Source: Rhodoglobus sp. (GTDB lineage: Bacteria; Actinomycetota; Actinomycetes; Actinomycetales; Microbacteriaceae). From it: 64,000 nt of DNA. Of this stretch, positions 1 through 10,243 are shown one piece after another; position 1 is the stretch's first letter, and each line of letters opens with the position of its first letter. The DNA is taken from positions 62,001-126,000 of the forward strand of contig JAODAV010000027.1 of NCBI GenBank assembly GCA_025463605.1, given 5' to 3'. Below the pieces are notes generated by a model. It was not told where the DNA came from. It saw nothing but the letters and a program-made list of their open reading frames with translations, and searched no databases. Made by a program: the position numbers and the translations under genes.

Positions 1-598
1 ACACTCCGCGGAGCCCGGCCGCGGCCGCCCCGAGGGCGTCCGTGCGCAGGCGGTCCCCGACGTAGGCCGCCCCGGCGGGCGGCACGCCGAACACCGCGCA
101 CGCGTGGAGGAAGATCCGCGGGTCCGGTTTGGCAAAGCCGAGTGAACCGCTCGCGATGACGTGCTCGACGGAGAGCCCGACCGCTTCCACCTTGGCCGTC
201 TGGAACTCGATGTCGCCGTTGGTGATGATGCCGGTTCGCACGTCCAGCCGTGAGAGCGCCTCCAGGCAGGGGAGGGCGTCGTCGTGGAGTCGCCAGGCCT
301 CGCGATAGTGAACGAGATAGTCGTCGAACCAGCGGTCCGCGAGCCTGTCGTCGGCGAGGTCGACACCGTAGGGCTCGACGAAGCCGCGCGCCCGCTCGCG
401 GCGCTGCGCGAGAAAGTCCAGCTCGCCGGTGAGGTAGCGCAAGTAGTGGTGTTCTTCGAGTTCGTGCCAGCGCTCAAGCTCACCCGGCCCGTCGGCGGCG
501 GGGAGCACTCTCGCGATGTGGGCGAGCACGCCCGTGCGCACGGCGTGGGCGTGAGCGAACAGCGTGTCGTCGAGGTCGAAGAGCACGACCGAGAGCAT
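1..598 (-). CDS. HAD-family hydrolase (C-terminus cut by window edge)
   Basis: Reading the minus strand from the ATG at 598 gives an open frame to the window edge with no stop, so the C-terminus is missing. The protein begins MLSVVLFDLDDTLFAHAHAV, a HAD motif I (DxDxT/V) with the nucleophile Asp near residue 8. Later come TGIITNGD (motif II, Thr-Asn), FAKPDPRIF (motif III Lys) and YVGDRL (motif IV Asp). This is the order of a small-molecule phosphatase with a helical cap of the YjjG or phosphoglycolate-phosphatase type. The start lies 2 nt below the trpS stop, so the two genes probably form one transcript. The substrate cannot be told from sequence. Confidence 0.88.
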   Translation of the reverse strand, partial: MLSVVLFDLDDTLFAHAHAVRTGVLAHIARVLPAADGPGELERWHELEEHHYLRYLTGELDFLAQRRERARGFVEPYGVDLADDRLADRWFDDYLVHYREAWRLHDDALPCLEALSRLDVRTGIITNGDIEFQTAKVEAVGLSVEHVIASGSLGFAKPDPRIFLHACAVFGVPPAGAAYVGDRLRTDALGAAAAGLRGV

Positions 599-599
599 G

Positions 600-1652
<1,053 letters not shown>

Positions 1653-2513
1653 CTACACGGCGTAGTCGACCACGAGGGGAGCGTGGTCGCTCCACCGCTC
1701 GTCGTGGCTCGGCGCCCGGTCGACCCAGTATCCGGCGACGGTCGCCGCAAGCCCTGGCGATGCAAGGTGGTAGTCGATGCGCCAGCCGGTGTCGGTGTCG
1801 AAGGCCCTGCCGCGCTGCGACCACCAGGTGTAGGGCCCGTCGACCTCGCCCGCCCATTGGCGCCCGACATCCACCCAGCCGAGCCCCGGCCCGACGGAGC
1901 CGTCGACACCCTCGACGGGAGAACCTGAAGGGCCGAAGAACCGGTCGAAGTACGCGCGCTCCTTCGGGAGGAAGCCCGCGTTCTTGCGGTTGCCCTTCCA
2001 GTTGCGGATGTCGAGCTCCCGGTGACCGACGTTGAGATCACCGACGATGAGCGCGAGCGCGCCGTCGTGGGCGAGTTCGGGCATGCGGGAGCTCATGGCA
2101 TCGAGGAATCTGTACTTCTCCACCTGCTTGGGCGTGTTGTCTTCGCCCGAGTGCACGTAGGTGCTCACGACGGTGACAACCGTGCCGCCCACTTCGTAGT
2201 CGGCCTCGAGCCAGCGGCCCGCGCTGTCGAAGTCGTCGTCGCCGAAGGTGACCCGATGGATCGACGCCTTGCCCGAAGCCGACGCAGCGCGCGAGGCTAT
2301 CGCGACCCCCGCGCGGCCTTTCGCGGTGGCGGGGTCGTGAAGGATGTCCCACTCACTGCCGAGCAGGTTCTCGAGGTCTTCAGTGGATGCCCGAACCTCC
2401 TGCATCGCGAGAATGTCGACGCCCCGGGCATCCAGCCAGTCGCCCATGCCTTTGCGGAAGGCGGCGCGCACGCCGTTCGTGTTGACGGAGGCGATGCGGA
2501 GGGGGGAAGCCAT
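1653..2513 (-). CDS. xth: Exodeoxyribonuclease III (AP endonuclease family)
   Basis: This is a 286-residue DNase I-fold exonuclease III, which removes 3' blocks and cuts abasic DNA in base-excision repair. Visible motifs in order are the N-terminal VNTNGVRAAF, the metal-binding Glu in MQEVRA, the catalytic GDLNVGH (Asp-x-Asn) and the C-terminal SDHAPLVVDY His-Asp pair. I start at the ATG at 2513 because the protein begins at the conserved RIASVNTNG. The longer frame from 2537 would run into the end of the upstream yihY gene. It is likely co-transcribed with yihY upstream and trpS downstream. Confidence 0.93.
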   Translation of the reverse strand: MASPLRIASVNTNGVRAAFRKGMGDWLDARGVDILAMQEVRASTEDLENLLGSEWDILHDPATAKGRAGVAIASRAASASGKASIHRVTFGDDDFDSAGRWLEADYEVGGTVVTVVSTYVHSGEDNTPKQVEKYRFLDAMSSRMPELAHDGALALIVGDLNVGHRELDIRNWKGNRKNAGFLPKERAYFDRFFGPSGSPVEGVDGSVGPGLGWVDVGRQWAGEVDGPYTWWSQRGRAFDTDTGWRIDYHLASPGLAATVAGYWVDRAPSHDERWSDHAPLVVDYAV

Positions 2514-2523
2514 GCCGACAAGC

Positions 2524-3477
2524 CTAGAGAGCGGCACTGACGCCGGATGGCGGCCCTTCGCTCCTGACGCCTTCGACGCGCGCGCCGGAGAGGTCGAGTC
2601 CCCTGTCTTTGGTGCTCACGGCGATCCACGCGGAGCCGAGGAGGATCACCTGGCAGATGAGGTTGAACCAGATGAGCAGTCCGACGATCACGGCGAAGCT
2701 CGCGAGGAGTGGGTTGTTGGTGGCACCGCCGAGCAGGCTGGTGCCGAGCGCCTTGAGCACGCCGAGCGCCACCGCGCCGATGATGGTGCCCTGGGCGAGC
2801 TGCCCCATCGGGATGCGGATGCCCGACACGACGCGGTAGAACAACCCGAGCACGATGGTGTCGAGGATGAGCACGACGAGCAGACCGACCGCACGTGCGC
2901 CGACGATGCTGAGCACCGACTTGTCTTGCACGCCGAGCCAGTGGAAGGCGGCATCGAGCGCCGCCGTGCTGAATACGGAGAGCACCGCCGACAGCACCAT
3001 TGCCGCGCCGAAGACGACCACGAGACCGAGGTCTTTGAGCTTGAGCAGCAGGAAGTTGGTCTTTGGCCCGGGGAGCCCGAACATGATGCGCACGGCATCC
3101 CGACCCGATGCCAGCCACCCCAGCACCGTGAACAGGAGGCCGACCGCGGCGATCGCGCCGGTCCACCCGAGGATGCTCGCCTCGAACAGCCGGTCTCGAT
3201 TGAGGATGCCGTCGCCGCCGTCCACCGCGAGCAGGCCAGGCAGGTTGATGGCGATGAGGTCGAGGAGCGCCTGTTCGAGCTGGGGGTTCGCCTTGATGAC
3301 GAAGCCCGCGATCGCGAACCCCACCCAGATCGCGGCGAACACCGCGAAGATCGCCTGGTACGAGAGTCCCGCCGCCAGCAGCGGCCCGCGCCTCTCGTTG
3401 TAATGCAGGAACACCCGCACGGGCTTGAGCTTCATCAGCCTCGCGGTCGCGGCAGCGATCCGCTCCTTCAACGCCAT
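2524..3477 (-). CDS. YihY/BrkB-family inner membrane protein
   Basis: This 317-residue membrane protein belongs to the YihY/virulence-factor BrkB family, whose function is not settled despite the old name RNase BN. The N-terminus MALKERIAAATARLMKLKPV is amphipathic. The family signature FLHYNERRGPLLAAGLSYQA follows, and then about six hydrophobic helices. The C-terminal 25 residues are polar and probably cytoplasmic. The start at 3477 sits 6 nt after a TATGGT hexamer, so the mRNA is probably leaderless. A longer open frame to 3795 lacks homology and overlaps ptsI on the other strand, so I rejected it. Confidence 0.85.
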   Translation of the reverse strand: MALKERIAAATARLMKLKPVRVFLHYNERRGPLLAAGLSYQAIFAVFAAIWVGFAIAGFVIKANPQLEQALLDLIAINLPGLLAVDGGDGILNRDRLFEASILGWTGAIAAVGLLFTVLGWLASGRDAVRIMFGLPGPKTNFLLLKLKDLGLVVVFGAAMVLSAVLSVFSTAALDAAFHWLGVQDKSVLSIVGARAVGLLVVLILDTIVLGLFYRVVSGIRIPMGQLAQGTIIGAVALGVLKALGTSLLGGATNNPLLASFAVIVGLLIWFNLICQVILLGSAWIAVSTKDRGLDLSGARVEGVRSEGPPSGVSAAL

Positions 3478-3483
3478 GTGCCC

Positions 3484-3489
3484 ACCATA
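3484..3489 (-). promoter_or_regulatory. Leaderless -10 hexamer of the yihY gene
   Basis: TATGGT on the minus strand ends 6 nt before the ATG at 3477, placing the expected transcription start on the A of the start codon. I see no Shine-Dalgarno sequence. There is no clear -35. Confidence 0.55.
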
Positions 3490-3574
3490 CGGCGGGAGGT
3501 ATTGCCACCGAGGATGCCTTGACACCACGGAGCTAGGCTGAGCTTGGGCAACTTCGACGGAGAGGATCCACCAG

Positions 3575-5218
3575 ATGGAGCTGCACGGAGTGGGCGTCGG
3601 TCGCGGTATCGCAATCGGGCCGATCCTGAGGATGCCCGACCCCCTGCCCGCGCCGACCGAGGCGAAGCACGGCGGCGATTCGACCGCGGAGTTCGCGGCC
3701 ACCGAATCGGCGCTCGCCGTCGTTGCCGGTGAACTCATGGCTCGCGGCGAGAAGGCCGGCGGCAAGGCGCAAGGTGTGCTCGAGGCGGCCGCCATGATGG
3801 CTCAGGATCCGGAACTCGTCGATGATGTGAAGGCACGCATCGGCGCGGGAACGTCGGGGGAGCGCGCGGTCTTCGAGGCGTTCAATGCCTATCGCGACAT
3901 CCTGCTCGGCATGGGCGGGCTCATGGCTGAGCGGGCGACCGACCTGGGCGATGTGTCGCAGCGCATCATCGCGCACCTGCGAGGTGTGCCAGCGCCGGGT
4001 GTGCCCCAGAGCGACATCCCCTTCGTGCTCGTCGCGCCCGACCTGGCGCCCGCCGACACGGCTTTGCTCGACCTCAACAAGGTGCTCGGACTCATCACTC
4101 GCGACGGCGGCCCCACGAGCCATACGGCGATCCTCGCGCGATCGAAGTCGATCCCCGCGATCGTCGGGGTCACCGGCGCACTGGACCTGACCGACGGCAC
4201 CGTGGTGATTGCGGATGCCGGGGCCGGGCTGGTGACCTCAGACCCGAGCGATGCGGCGCTCGCCGACGCGATGGCCCGGGTCGCGGAGCGAGCCGCGCAG
4301 GCCGCCGCACCCATCACGGAGGGTGCACTCGCCGACGGCACCAGGGTGCCACTGCTCGCCAACCTCGGTTCGCCTAAGGATGCCGCGAAGGCGGTCGAAC
4401 TCGGGGCAGAGGGAGTCGGACTCTTTCGCACCGAGTTCCTGTTCCTCGATTCGGCCACCGCGCCCGCCGTGGCCGAGCAGCAGCAGCAGTACACGGAGTT
4501 GCTGAGGCACTTCCCCGGCAAGAAGGTCGTCGTGCGCGCGCTCGACGCGGGTGCCGACAAGCCCCTGAGCTTTCTGAACGATGCCCACGAGGAGAACCCC
4601 GCTCTGGGCCTGCGCGGGCTGCGTGCCCTGCGGGCGAACGAGCAGATCCTGCGCGAGCAGCTGCAGGCGCTCGTCAACTCCCAGGGCGAGACCGAGGCAG
4701 ACCTGTGGGTGATGGCGCCGATGGTCGCCGACGCCGACGAGACCGATTGGTTCGTGAAGCTCGGCAAGTCGATGGGACTCAAGACGGTCGGAGTCATGGC
4801 TGAGGTGCCTTCGCTCGCCGTCATGGCAGCCCAGGTCGCGGTCGCGAGCGACTTCGTGTCCATCGGCACCAACGACCTGACCCAGTACACGTTGGCGGCG
4901 GACCGGATGCTCGGTTCGGTCGCGGCATACCAGGACCCGTGGCATCCGGCCGTTCTCAGGCTCGTCAAGTTGCTCGGGGATGCCGGGGCGGCGACCGGCA
5001 AACCCGTGGGCGTGTGCGGTGAAGCCGCAGCCGATCCGCAGCTCGCCGTCGTGCTTGTCGGGCTCGGGGCGACGACCCTGTCGATGACTCCTGCTGCACT
5101 CGCGGACGTGCGTGCAGAGCTCGCGGGCGTCACCCTCGAGCAGGCGCGCGTCAAGGCCACGGCGGCCCTGGATGCGACGACTGCCGCGGGAGCGCGGGCG
5201 GCAGCACAGCGGGCCTGA
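3575..5218 (+). CDS. ptsI: PTS enzyme I (phosphoenolpyruvate-protein phosphotransferase)
   Basis: Enzyme I takes phosphate from PEP and passes it to HPr in the cytoplasm, feeding all sugar-specific EII complexes. The 547 residues show the phosphohistidine loop GGPTSHTAILARS with His183, the PEP-binding DAGADKPLSF, SIGTNDLTQYTLAADR and the catalytic Cys481 in GVCGEAAADP. It starts with MELHGVGVGRGIAIGP, typical of the family, and GAGAGGATCC precedes the ATG. It stands alone, with no ptsH beside it. Its natural customers in this window are the IIA/IIB proteins at 24.5-25.2 kb. Confidence 0.97.
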   Translation: MELHGVGVGRGIAIGPILRMPDPLPAPTEAKHGGDSTAEFAATESALAVVAGELMARGEKAGGKAQGVLEAAAMMAQDPELVDDVKARIGAGTSGERAVFEAFNAYRDILLGMGGLMAERATDLGDVSQRIIAHLRGVPAPGVPQSDIPFVLVAPDLAPADTALLDLNKVLGLITRDGGPTSHTAILARSKSIPAIVGVTGALDLTDGTVVIADAGAGLVTSDPSDAALADAMARVAERAAQAAAPITEGALADGTRVPLLANLGSPKDAAKAVELGAEGVGLFRTEFLFLDSATAPAVAEQQQQYTELLRHFPGKKVVVRALDAGADKPLSFLNDAHEENPALGLRGLRALRANEQILREQLQALVNSQGETEADLWVMAPMVADADETDWFVKLGKSMGLKTVGVMAEVPSLAVMAAQVAVASDFVSIGTNDLTQYTLAADRMLGSVAAYQDPWHPAVLRLVKLLGDAGAATGKPVGVCGEAAADPQLAVVLVGLGATTLSMTPAALADVRAELAGVTLEQARVKATAALDATTAAGARAAAQRA

Positions 5219-5236
5219 CCTGTCGAAGATCGGCTC

Positions 5237-5253
5237 GCCCCCGAAAGTGGGGC
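5237..5253 (+). terminator. Weak stem-loop after ptsI
   Basis: GCCCC at 5237-5241 pairs with GGGGC at 5249-5253 around a 7-nt loop, 19 nt after the ptsI stop. No T-run follows, so termination is only possible. The right arm also belongs to a GGGGxAC element seen elsewhere in the window. Confidence 0.3.
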
Positions 5254-5292
5254 ACTATTCGCCCGATTCGCCCCTCAAATGGGCGTCATAGT

Positions 5293-5306
5293 AGACGACT
5301 TCGTCT
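5293..5306. promoter_or_regulatory. Inverted repeat upstream of the sigma-factor gene
   Basis: AGACGA and TCGTCT form a perfect 6+6 bp inverted repeat with a 2-nt spacer, about 80 nt before the sigma-factor start. It is a candidate operator. The same leader also carries the direct repeat ATTCGCCC twice at 5257-5272. Confidence 0.35.
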
Positions 5307-5387
5307 GTCTCTTCATATGAGGAAAGCACTAGTGCAACCTCATCCCACAGGGGACAATTGAAGAGGACCCGGGAATGGATCAGGGGG

Positions 5388-6935
5388 ATGAGCGAAAGCG
5401 ACAGTTCGAAACCAACCACTTCGGACGAGGCACTTGTAGAGCAGACGCGTGCCGGGGATCAGCGCGCGTTCGCCGAGTTGTGGCGCCGTCACTTTCGTTC
5501 GGGGGCACGAGTCGCCCGTCAGTTCACGTCGTCTATAGATGCCGACGACCTCGTTTCGGAGGCGTACACCCGCATCTATCAGCGTGTTCTGGCGGGCGGC
5601 GGCCCGACCGGTGCCTTCCGCCCCTACCTCTACACGACCATCCGCAACCTCGCATCGACGTGGGGCGCCGCCTCGAGAGACGTGCAAGTGGATGACATAG
5701 CCGACTTCGAAGACCCGGACACCATCGAAGATCCGGCGGCCGTCGCTCTCGACAGAACTCTCACGGCGCGAGCCTTCCGCAGCCTTCCGGACCGCTGGCA
5801 GTCCGTGCTCTGGTACACCGAAGTGGAGGGCATGGATCCTCACGAGGTGGCGCCGCTGCTCGGGATGTCGGCGAACGGTGTCGCCGCGCTGTCGTATCGC
5901 GCGCGCGAGGGTCTCCGTAAGGCCTGGCTTCAGGCGCACATCAACGACGCCACCGCGTCCGGCGAATGCCAGTGGACCATCTCCCGCATCGGCGATCACG
6001 CACGCAACGGTTTGAGTGCGCGTGACTCTGAACGCATGGGAGTGCACCTCGCGACGTGTACCAAGTGCGCGATCATCAGCGAAGAAGTGGATGAGGTCGG
6101 CTCCCGTCTCGCCCTCGTCATGGTGCCCATTCTCCTGGGAGGCATCGCGGGCGGAACGTTCCTCGGCTCGTTCGGCCACGCCGGTTCGGCGATGGCGGCA
6201 TCCGCGGATGCGATCCCCGCTCTTCCGGAAGCGATCACGGCGGGCGCGGCGGCAGCGGCCGGCGCCGCGGGAGCCCTCGGGCTCTTCACCGCCCCGGTCG
6301 CCCTCGTGGGCACGCTCGCACTGGCGGTCGCCGTGTCCGGATCGGTCGTGGCGCTCGCGCCGGTGGACGCCGCAAGCGACGAGACGACGTACTCGGTCTC
6401 CGAACCCGACCCCGAGGTCACCGAGGCGGTTCCGCAGAACCAGGGGCCGTTCATGCCGGTCGCCGAACTGCCGGTCGACCCCTCGGATATTCCGGGCGCC
6501 CCCGGCGAGGTGGTCGACGGGGCGAACGTTGTCGACGTGGTCGACTCGGTCATCGACACCGTGACCGGTGGAACACCTCCCGAGGGCCACACGGCTCCCG
6601 GTGGTATCGCGTCGGCCGACGTGTCCCTCAACCTGACCGGCTCGGGAACCCCGGGGGCGCATCTCTCGCTCCAGGCGGCGGGCCAGGTCTACGCCACCAC
6701 GACCGTCGGCAGTGACGGCACATTCGTGCTCAATGCCACGGCCATCCCCGGCGGACTCGCGTCCCTCGATCTCGTGCAGACCGTCGACCGCGAGTACCTC
6801 AGTGGAATCGTGCTCGGCCAGAATCCTCTCGCCCAGTTGCTCGGCATTGTCGACGGTCTCGTCAACTCACTGATCCAGCCCCTCAACCTCTGGAGCGGCG
6901 GAACCTCCGGCGTCAACATCCAGCTGCTCAGCTGA
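5388..6935 (+). CDS. ECF-type sigma factor fused to a ZAS-like anti-sigma domain and membrane/C-terminal domain
   Basis: The 515-residue protein joins parts usually on separate polypeptides. Residues about 12-75 are sigma region 2 (RAGDQRAFAELWRRH, DADDLVSEAYTRIYQ). Residues about 115-180 are region 4 (SLPDRWQSVLWYTEVEGM, then a helix-turn-helix in EVAPLLGMSANGVAALSYRA). Next is Cys194-x25-His220-x3-Cys224-x2-Cys227, the spacing of zinc anti-sigma (ZAS/zf-HC2) domains. Two hydrophobic stretches follow, about 239-260 and 295-323. The tail is acidic and proline-rich and ends in an Ig-like strand region (GTPGAHLSLQAAGQVYATTT). Membrane-bound self-control of the sigma factor is an inference. Start: the ATG at 5388, though an in-frame TTG at 5358 after AGGGG is a real alternative (10 residues longer). 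Confidence 0.8.
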   Translation: MSESDSSKPTTSDEALVEQTRAGDQRAFAELWRRHFRSGARVARQFTSSIDADDLVSEAYTRIYQRVLAGGGPTGAFRPYLYTTIRNLASTWGAASRDVQVDDIADFEDPDTIEDPAAVALDRTLTARAFRSLPDRWQSVLWYTEVEGMDPHEVAPLLGMSANGVAALSYRAREGLRKAWLQAHINDATASGECQWTISRIGDHARNGLSARDSERMGVHLATCTKCAIISEEVDEVGSRLALVMVPILLGGIAGGTFLGSFGHAGSAMAASADAIPALPEAITAGAAAAAGAAGALGLFTAPVALVGTLALAVAVSGSVVALAPVDAASDETTYSVSEPDPEVTEAVPQNQGPFMPVAELPVDPSDIPGAPGEVVDGANVVDVVDSVIDTVTGGTPPEGHTAPGGIASADVSLNLTGSGTPGAHLSLQAAGQVYATTTVGSDGTFVLNATAIPGGLASLDLVQTVDREYLSGIVLGQNPLAQLLGIVDGLVNSLIQPLNLWSGGTSGVNIQLLS

Positions 6936-6938
6936 ATC

Positions 6939-6953
6939 GGGGTACATTTTCGG
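6939..6953 (+). repeat. GGGGTAC motif copy 1
   Basis: GGGGTACATTTTCGG lies 4 nt after the sigma-factor stop. Near-identical sequences occur at 38212 and 38346 in the large gene-free region, and a looser form (GGGGCACTATTCGCC) at 5249 before the same sigma gene. Confidence 0.4.
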
Positions 6954-6997
6954 GGGACGGCGTCATAACTGCGCCCGTATGCCGTCTCTCTAATCGT

Positions 6998-7013
6998 GGG
7001 ACCCTCTGGTCCC
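6998..7013. terminator. Stem-loop between sigma gene and sdhB
   Basis: GGGACC and GGTCCC form a perfect 6-bp stem with loop CTCT between two convergent genes. It lacks a T-run on either side, so it could be a bidirectional terminator or a protein-binding dyad. I see no gene in the remaining 280 nt of this gap. Confidence 0.4.
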
Positions 7014-7218
7014 GTCCCTCGAGACGTCTTCCTGGGGCGGTCGGCTCCGTTCGCTTTTCCCAGAGGCGGGCGGGGTCGATCAGGCGTCCACGCGGCGGTC
7101 GCGAGCACGAAGGAAGTATTACGGGCGAGCGGAGCCATCGGGTTGGCCTTCGGGTTCGCCGGCGGGTGGCCGGACAGTGCTCACGCTACGTGGGGACAGA
7201 CCGAGCGGTAGTGCCCCT

Positions 7219-7980
7219 CTAGGGTTTGCCGCGCAGGATCGCCTGCTTGACCTCGGCGATGGCTTGCGTCACCTGGATGCCGCGGGGGCAGGCATCCGTG
7301 CAGTTGAAGGTCGTGCGGCAGCGCCACACGCCCTCCTTGTCGTTGAGGATGTCGAGGCGCACCTGCGCACCCTCGTCACGCGAGTCGAAGATGAACCGGT
7401 GGGCGTTGACGATCGCGGCCGGACCGAAGTACTGGCCGTCGGTCCAGAACACGGGGCAGCTCGACGTGCACGCGGCGCACAGGATGCACTTGGTCGTGTC
7501 GTCGAAGCGCGCGCGCTCCACGGGGCTCTGCTTGCGCTCCTTGCCGCCCTTCGGCGCCGAGCCGGCCATGAGGAACGGATTCACGGCCTTGAAGGAGTCG
7601 AAGAACGGCTCCATGTCGACGATGAGGTCCTTCTCGAGAGGCAATCCCTTGATGGCCTCGACGTAGATGGGCTGCGAGATGTCGAGATCCTTGATGAGGG
7701 TCTTGCAGGCGAGACGATTGCGGCCGTTGATGCGCATGGCATCCGAACCGCAGACGCCGTGGGCGCACGAGCGGCGGAACGTGAGCGAGCCGTCCTGCTC
7801 CCACTTGATCTTGTGCAGGGCGTCGAGGATGCGGTCGGTCGCGCGCAGTTCCACGTCGAAGTCCTGCCAACGCGGCTCTGCATCCACTTCGGGATCGAAC
7901 CGGCGGATGATCAGGGTCGCCGTGAACGTCGGGATCGCATCCGCGGCGCTGGGCTTCGATTCCATGACGGCGCTGCTCAT
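7219..7980 (-). CDS. sdhB: Succinate dehydrogenase iron-sulfur subunit
   Basis: SdhB carries electrons from the flavin of SdhA to the quinone site in the membrane (TCA cycle, complex II). The 253 residues contain all three cluster motifs: the plant-ferredoxin 2Fe-2S motif around CAHGVCGSDAMRING, the 4Fe-4S ligands CILCAACTSSCP, and the 3Fe-4S ligands in CRTTFNCTDACPRGI. The N-terminal strand FTATLIIRRFDPEVD is typical. It is the last gene of the operon, 16 nt after sdhA, with GAGGGG upstream of its ATG. Confidence 0.98.
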   Translation of the reverse strand: MSSAVMESKPSAADAIPTFTATLIIRRFDPEVDAEPRWQDFDVELRATDRILDALHKIKWEQDGSLTFRRSCAHGVCGSDAMRINGRNRLACKTLIKDLDISQPIYVEAIKGLPLEKDLIVDMEPFFDSFKAVNPFLMAGSAPKGGKERKQSPVERARFDDTTKCILCAACTSSCPVFWTDGQYFGPAAIVNAHRFIFDSRDEGAQVRLDILNDKEGVWRCRTTFNCTDACPRGIQVTQAIAEVKQAILRGKP

Positions 7981-7996
7981 CAGTTTGCGCCCCTCA

Positions 7997-9796
7997 TCAG
8001 TACTTCCTCTCCATCGGCGGGTAGTTCGTGATCACGACGGGCTTCCAGTCGAGACGGATATGGTCGCCCGCGTCTTCCGATTCCGGGTCGCCCACGAGGT
8101 AGGCCATCGTGTGAACGAGGAAGTTCTTGTCGTCGCGTTCGGGGTAGTCCTCGCGCATGTGACCGCCGCGGCTCTCCTTGCGCGAGCGGGCCGAGTAGAC
8201 GAGCACTTCGGCGAGGTCGAGCAGGAACCCGAGCTCGACCGCCTCGAGCAGGTCGGTGTTGAACCGCTTGCCCTTGTCTTGCAACTGGATGTTCTTGTAC
8301 CGGGCGCGAAGTTTCTCGATGAGCTTGGTCACCTCTTCGAGGCTCTCGTCGGTGCGGAAGATCTGCGCGTTGCGGTCCATCGAGTCCTGCAGTTCCTTGC
8401 GGATCGCCGCGATGCGCTCGGTGCCGTCGCCGGAGCGGACCATGTCGAGGATCTTCTGCACGCCGGCAGTCGGATTCTCCGGAAGCGGCACGAACGGCGC
8501 GGTCTTGACATACTCGACGGCGTTCTTGCCGGCGCGCTTGCCGAAGACGTTGATGTCGAGCAGGGAGTTTGTGCCGAGGCGGTTGGAGCCGTGCACCGAC
8601 ACGCACGCGCACTCGCCGGCCGCGTAGAGGCCCGGCACGGTGTCCGTGTTGTTGCGCAGTACTTCGGCGTTGTTGTTCGTCGGGATGCCTCCCATGGCAT
8701 AGTGCGCGGTCGGCAGCACGGGAACCGGCTCGGTGTATGGCTCGACGCCGAGGTAGGTGCGTGCGAACTCCGTGATGTCGGGCAGCTTCTCGTCGATCAC
8801 CGCGGGCTCGAGGTGGGTGATGTCGAGGTAGAGGTAGTCCTTGTCTGGACCGGCACCGCGGCCCTCCCGCACCTCGAGCGCCATCGACCGAGCGACGATG
8901 TCGCGCGGCGCGAGGTCTTTGAGGGTCGGGGTGTAGCGCTCCATGAAGCGCTCGCCGTCTGCATTGCGCAGGATCGCGCCCTCACCGCGCGCGGCCTCCG
9001 AGAGCAGGATGCCCAGCCCCGCCAAACCGGTCGGGTGGAACTGGAAGAACTCCATATCTTCGAGGGGGAGTCCCTTGCGCCAGATGATGCCGACGCCGTC
9101 ACCGGTGAGAGTGTGGGCGTTCGAGGTGGTCTTGAAGATCTTGCCGAAGCCGCCCGTGGCGAAGATGATCGCCTTGCCCTGGAAGACGTGAAGGTCGCCC
9201 GTGGCGAGTTCGTAGGCGACGACGCCGGACGGCTGCTGCAGCCCATCCACTTCGGTCATGACCATGTCGAGCACGTAGAACTCGTTGAAGAAGTTGATGC
9301 CGAGCCGCACGCAGTTCTGGTAGAGGGTCTGCAGGATCATGTGGCCGGTGCGGTCGGCCGCGTAGCACGCGCGCCGTACCGGCGCCTTGCCGTGCTCGCG
9401 AGTGTGCCCGCCGAAGCGGCGCTGGTCGATCTTGCCGTCGGGCGTGCGGTTGAAGGGCAGGCCCATGTTCTCGAGGTCGATGACCGCGTCGATGGCCTCT
9501 TTCGCGAGAATCTCGGCGGCATCCTGGTCGACCAGGTAGTCACCGCCCTTGACGGTGTCGTAGGTGTGCCACTCCCAGTTGTCTTCCTCGACGTTCGCGA
9601 GAGCTGCGGCCATGCCACCCTGCGCCGCGCCGGTGTGGGATCGGGTGGGGTAGAGCTTCGAGATGACGGCAGTGCGGGCGTGCGGTCCTGCCTCGATGGC
9701 GGCGCGCATCCCGGCACCACCCGCGCCGACGATCACGATGTCGAACTGGTGGTAGTGCACGCCGTCGACGACGGTGGACTCGATCGGATCCTCCAC
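7997..9796 (-). CDS. sdhA: Succinate dehydrogenase flavoprotein subunit
   Basis: SdhA oxidises succinate to fumarate with covalently bound FAD on the inner face of the membrane. The 599-residue protein has the FAD Rossmann motif [18 protein letters not shown], the flavin-linking His in [15 protein letters not shown], the active-site region around [20 protein letters not shown] and the C-terminal [19 protein letters not shown]. The GTG start directly abuts the sdhD stop with no spacer, so translation is probably coupled. A downstream in-frame GTG at codon 12 is possible but less likely. Confidence 0.98.
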   Translation of the reverse strand: MEDPIESTVVDGVHYHQFDIVIVGAGGAGMRAAIEAGPHARTAVISKLYPTRSHTGAAQGGMAAALANVEEDNWEWHTYDTVKGGDYLVDQDAAEILAKEAIDAVIDLENMGLPFNRTPDGKIDQRRFGGHTREHGKAPVRRACYAADRTGHMILQTLYQNCVRLGINFFNEFYVLDMVMTEVDGLQQPSGVVAYELATGDLHVFQGKAIIFATGGFGKIFKTTSNAHTLTGDGVGIIWRKGLPLEDMEFFQFHPTGLAGLGILLSEAARGEGAILRNADGERFMERYTPTLKDLAPRDIVARSMALEVREGRGAGPDKDYLYLDITHLEPAVIDEKLPDITEFARTYLGVEPYTEPVPVLPTAHYAMGGIPTNNNAEVLRNNTDTVPGLYAAGECACVSVHGSNRLGTNSLLDINVFGKRAGKNAVEYVKTAPFVPLPENPTAGVQKILDMVRSGDGTERIAAIRKELQDSMDRNAQIFRTDESLEEVTKLIEKLRARYKNIQLQDKGKRFNTDLLEAVELGFLLDLAEVLVYSARSRKESRGGHMREDYPERDDKNFLVHTMAYLVGDPESEDAGDHIRLDWKPVVITNYPPMERKY

Positions 9797-10243
9797 TTAA
9801 GGCACCGGGCAGAAGCTAGGCAGCAGGTCTGCCGGGGAGCCGGCCGGGCAGGGGTCGAACGTGTAGATCACAAGGGTTCCCAAAATGAGGAGGATGGCGG
9901 TCGATGCGGCGAGTGCACCGAGCAGGATGCGTCGCACGAGGCGGTTGTTCGCGTAGTCGTTGACCAGGGTGCGCATGCCATTGGCGCCGTGGATGAGCGC
10001 GAGCCAGAGCAGCAGCGTGTCCCACACGATCCAGAACGGATCGGCGAGCTTGCCTGCGACGAATGCGAAGTCGATGGCGTTGACGCCTTCGCCCGCGACG
10101 AGGTTGACGAAGAGGTGGCCGAAGATGAGTACGACCAGCACGACGCCCGACGCGCGCATGTAGATCCAGCCCCACTTCTCCCAGTTGATGCCCCGGCGGC
10201 CCTTGCGCGGCGCAGCGCTGCGCGGAGCCTCGATGACGCTCAT
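9797..10243 (-). CDS. sdhD: Succinate dehydrogenase membrane anchor subunit D
   Basis: This 148-residue small membrane subunit anchors SdhAB and, with SdhC, forms the heme and quinone pocket. It has a basic N-terminus (SAAPRKGRRGINWEKWGW) and three hydrophobic helices. The first contains SGVVLVVLIFGHLFVNL, with a His placed as a heme ligand would be. The start at 10243 is chosen because ATG overlaps the sdhC stop by 4 nt; the longer upstream frame has no family-like sequence. Confidence 0.93.
   Translation of the reverse strand: MSVIEAPRSAAPRKGRRGINWEKWGWIYMRASGVVLVVLIFGHLFVNLVAGEGVNAIDFAFVAGKLADPFWIVWDTLLLWLALIHGANGMRTLVNDYANNRLVRRILLGALAASTAILLILGTLVIYTFDPCPAGSPADLLPSFCPVP

Noticed and set aside
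3519..3539. TTGACA and TAGGCT before ptsI as a promoter
   Set aside because: Both hexamers are good, but they are only 9 nt apart, far from the 16-19 nt needed; I could not identify a partner for either.
5358..5387. TTG start for the sigma-factor gene
   Set aside because: It has AGGGG nearby and stays possible, but the extra ten residues (Arg/Trp-rich) are not sigma-like, so I use the ATG at 5388.
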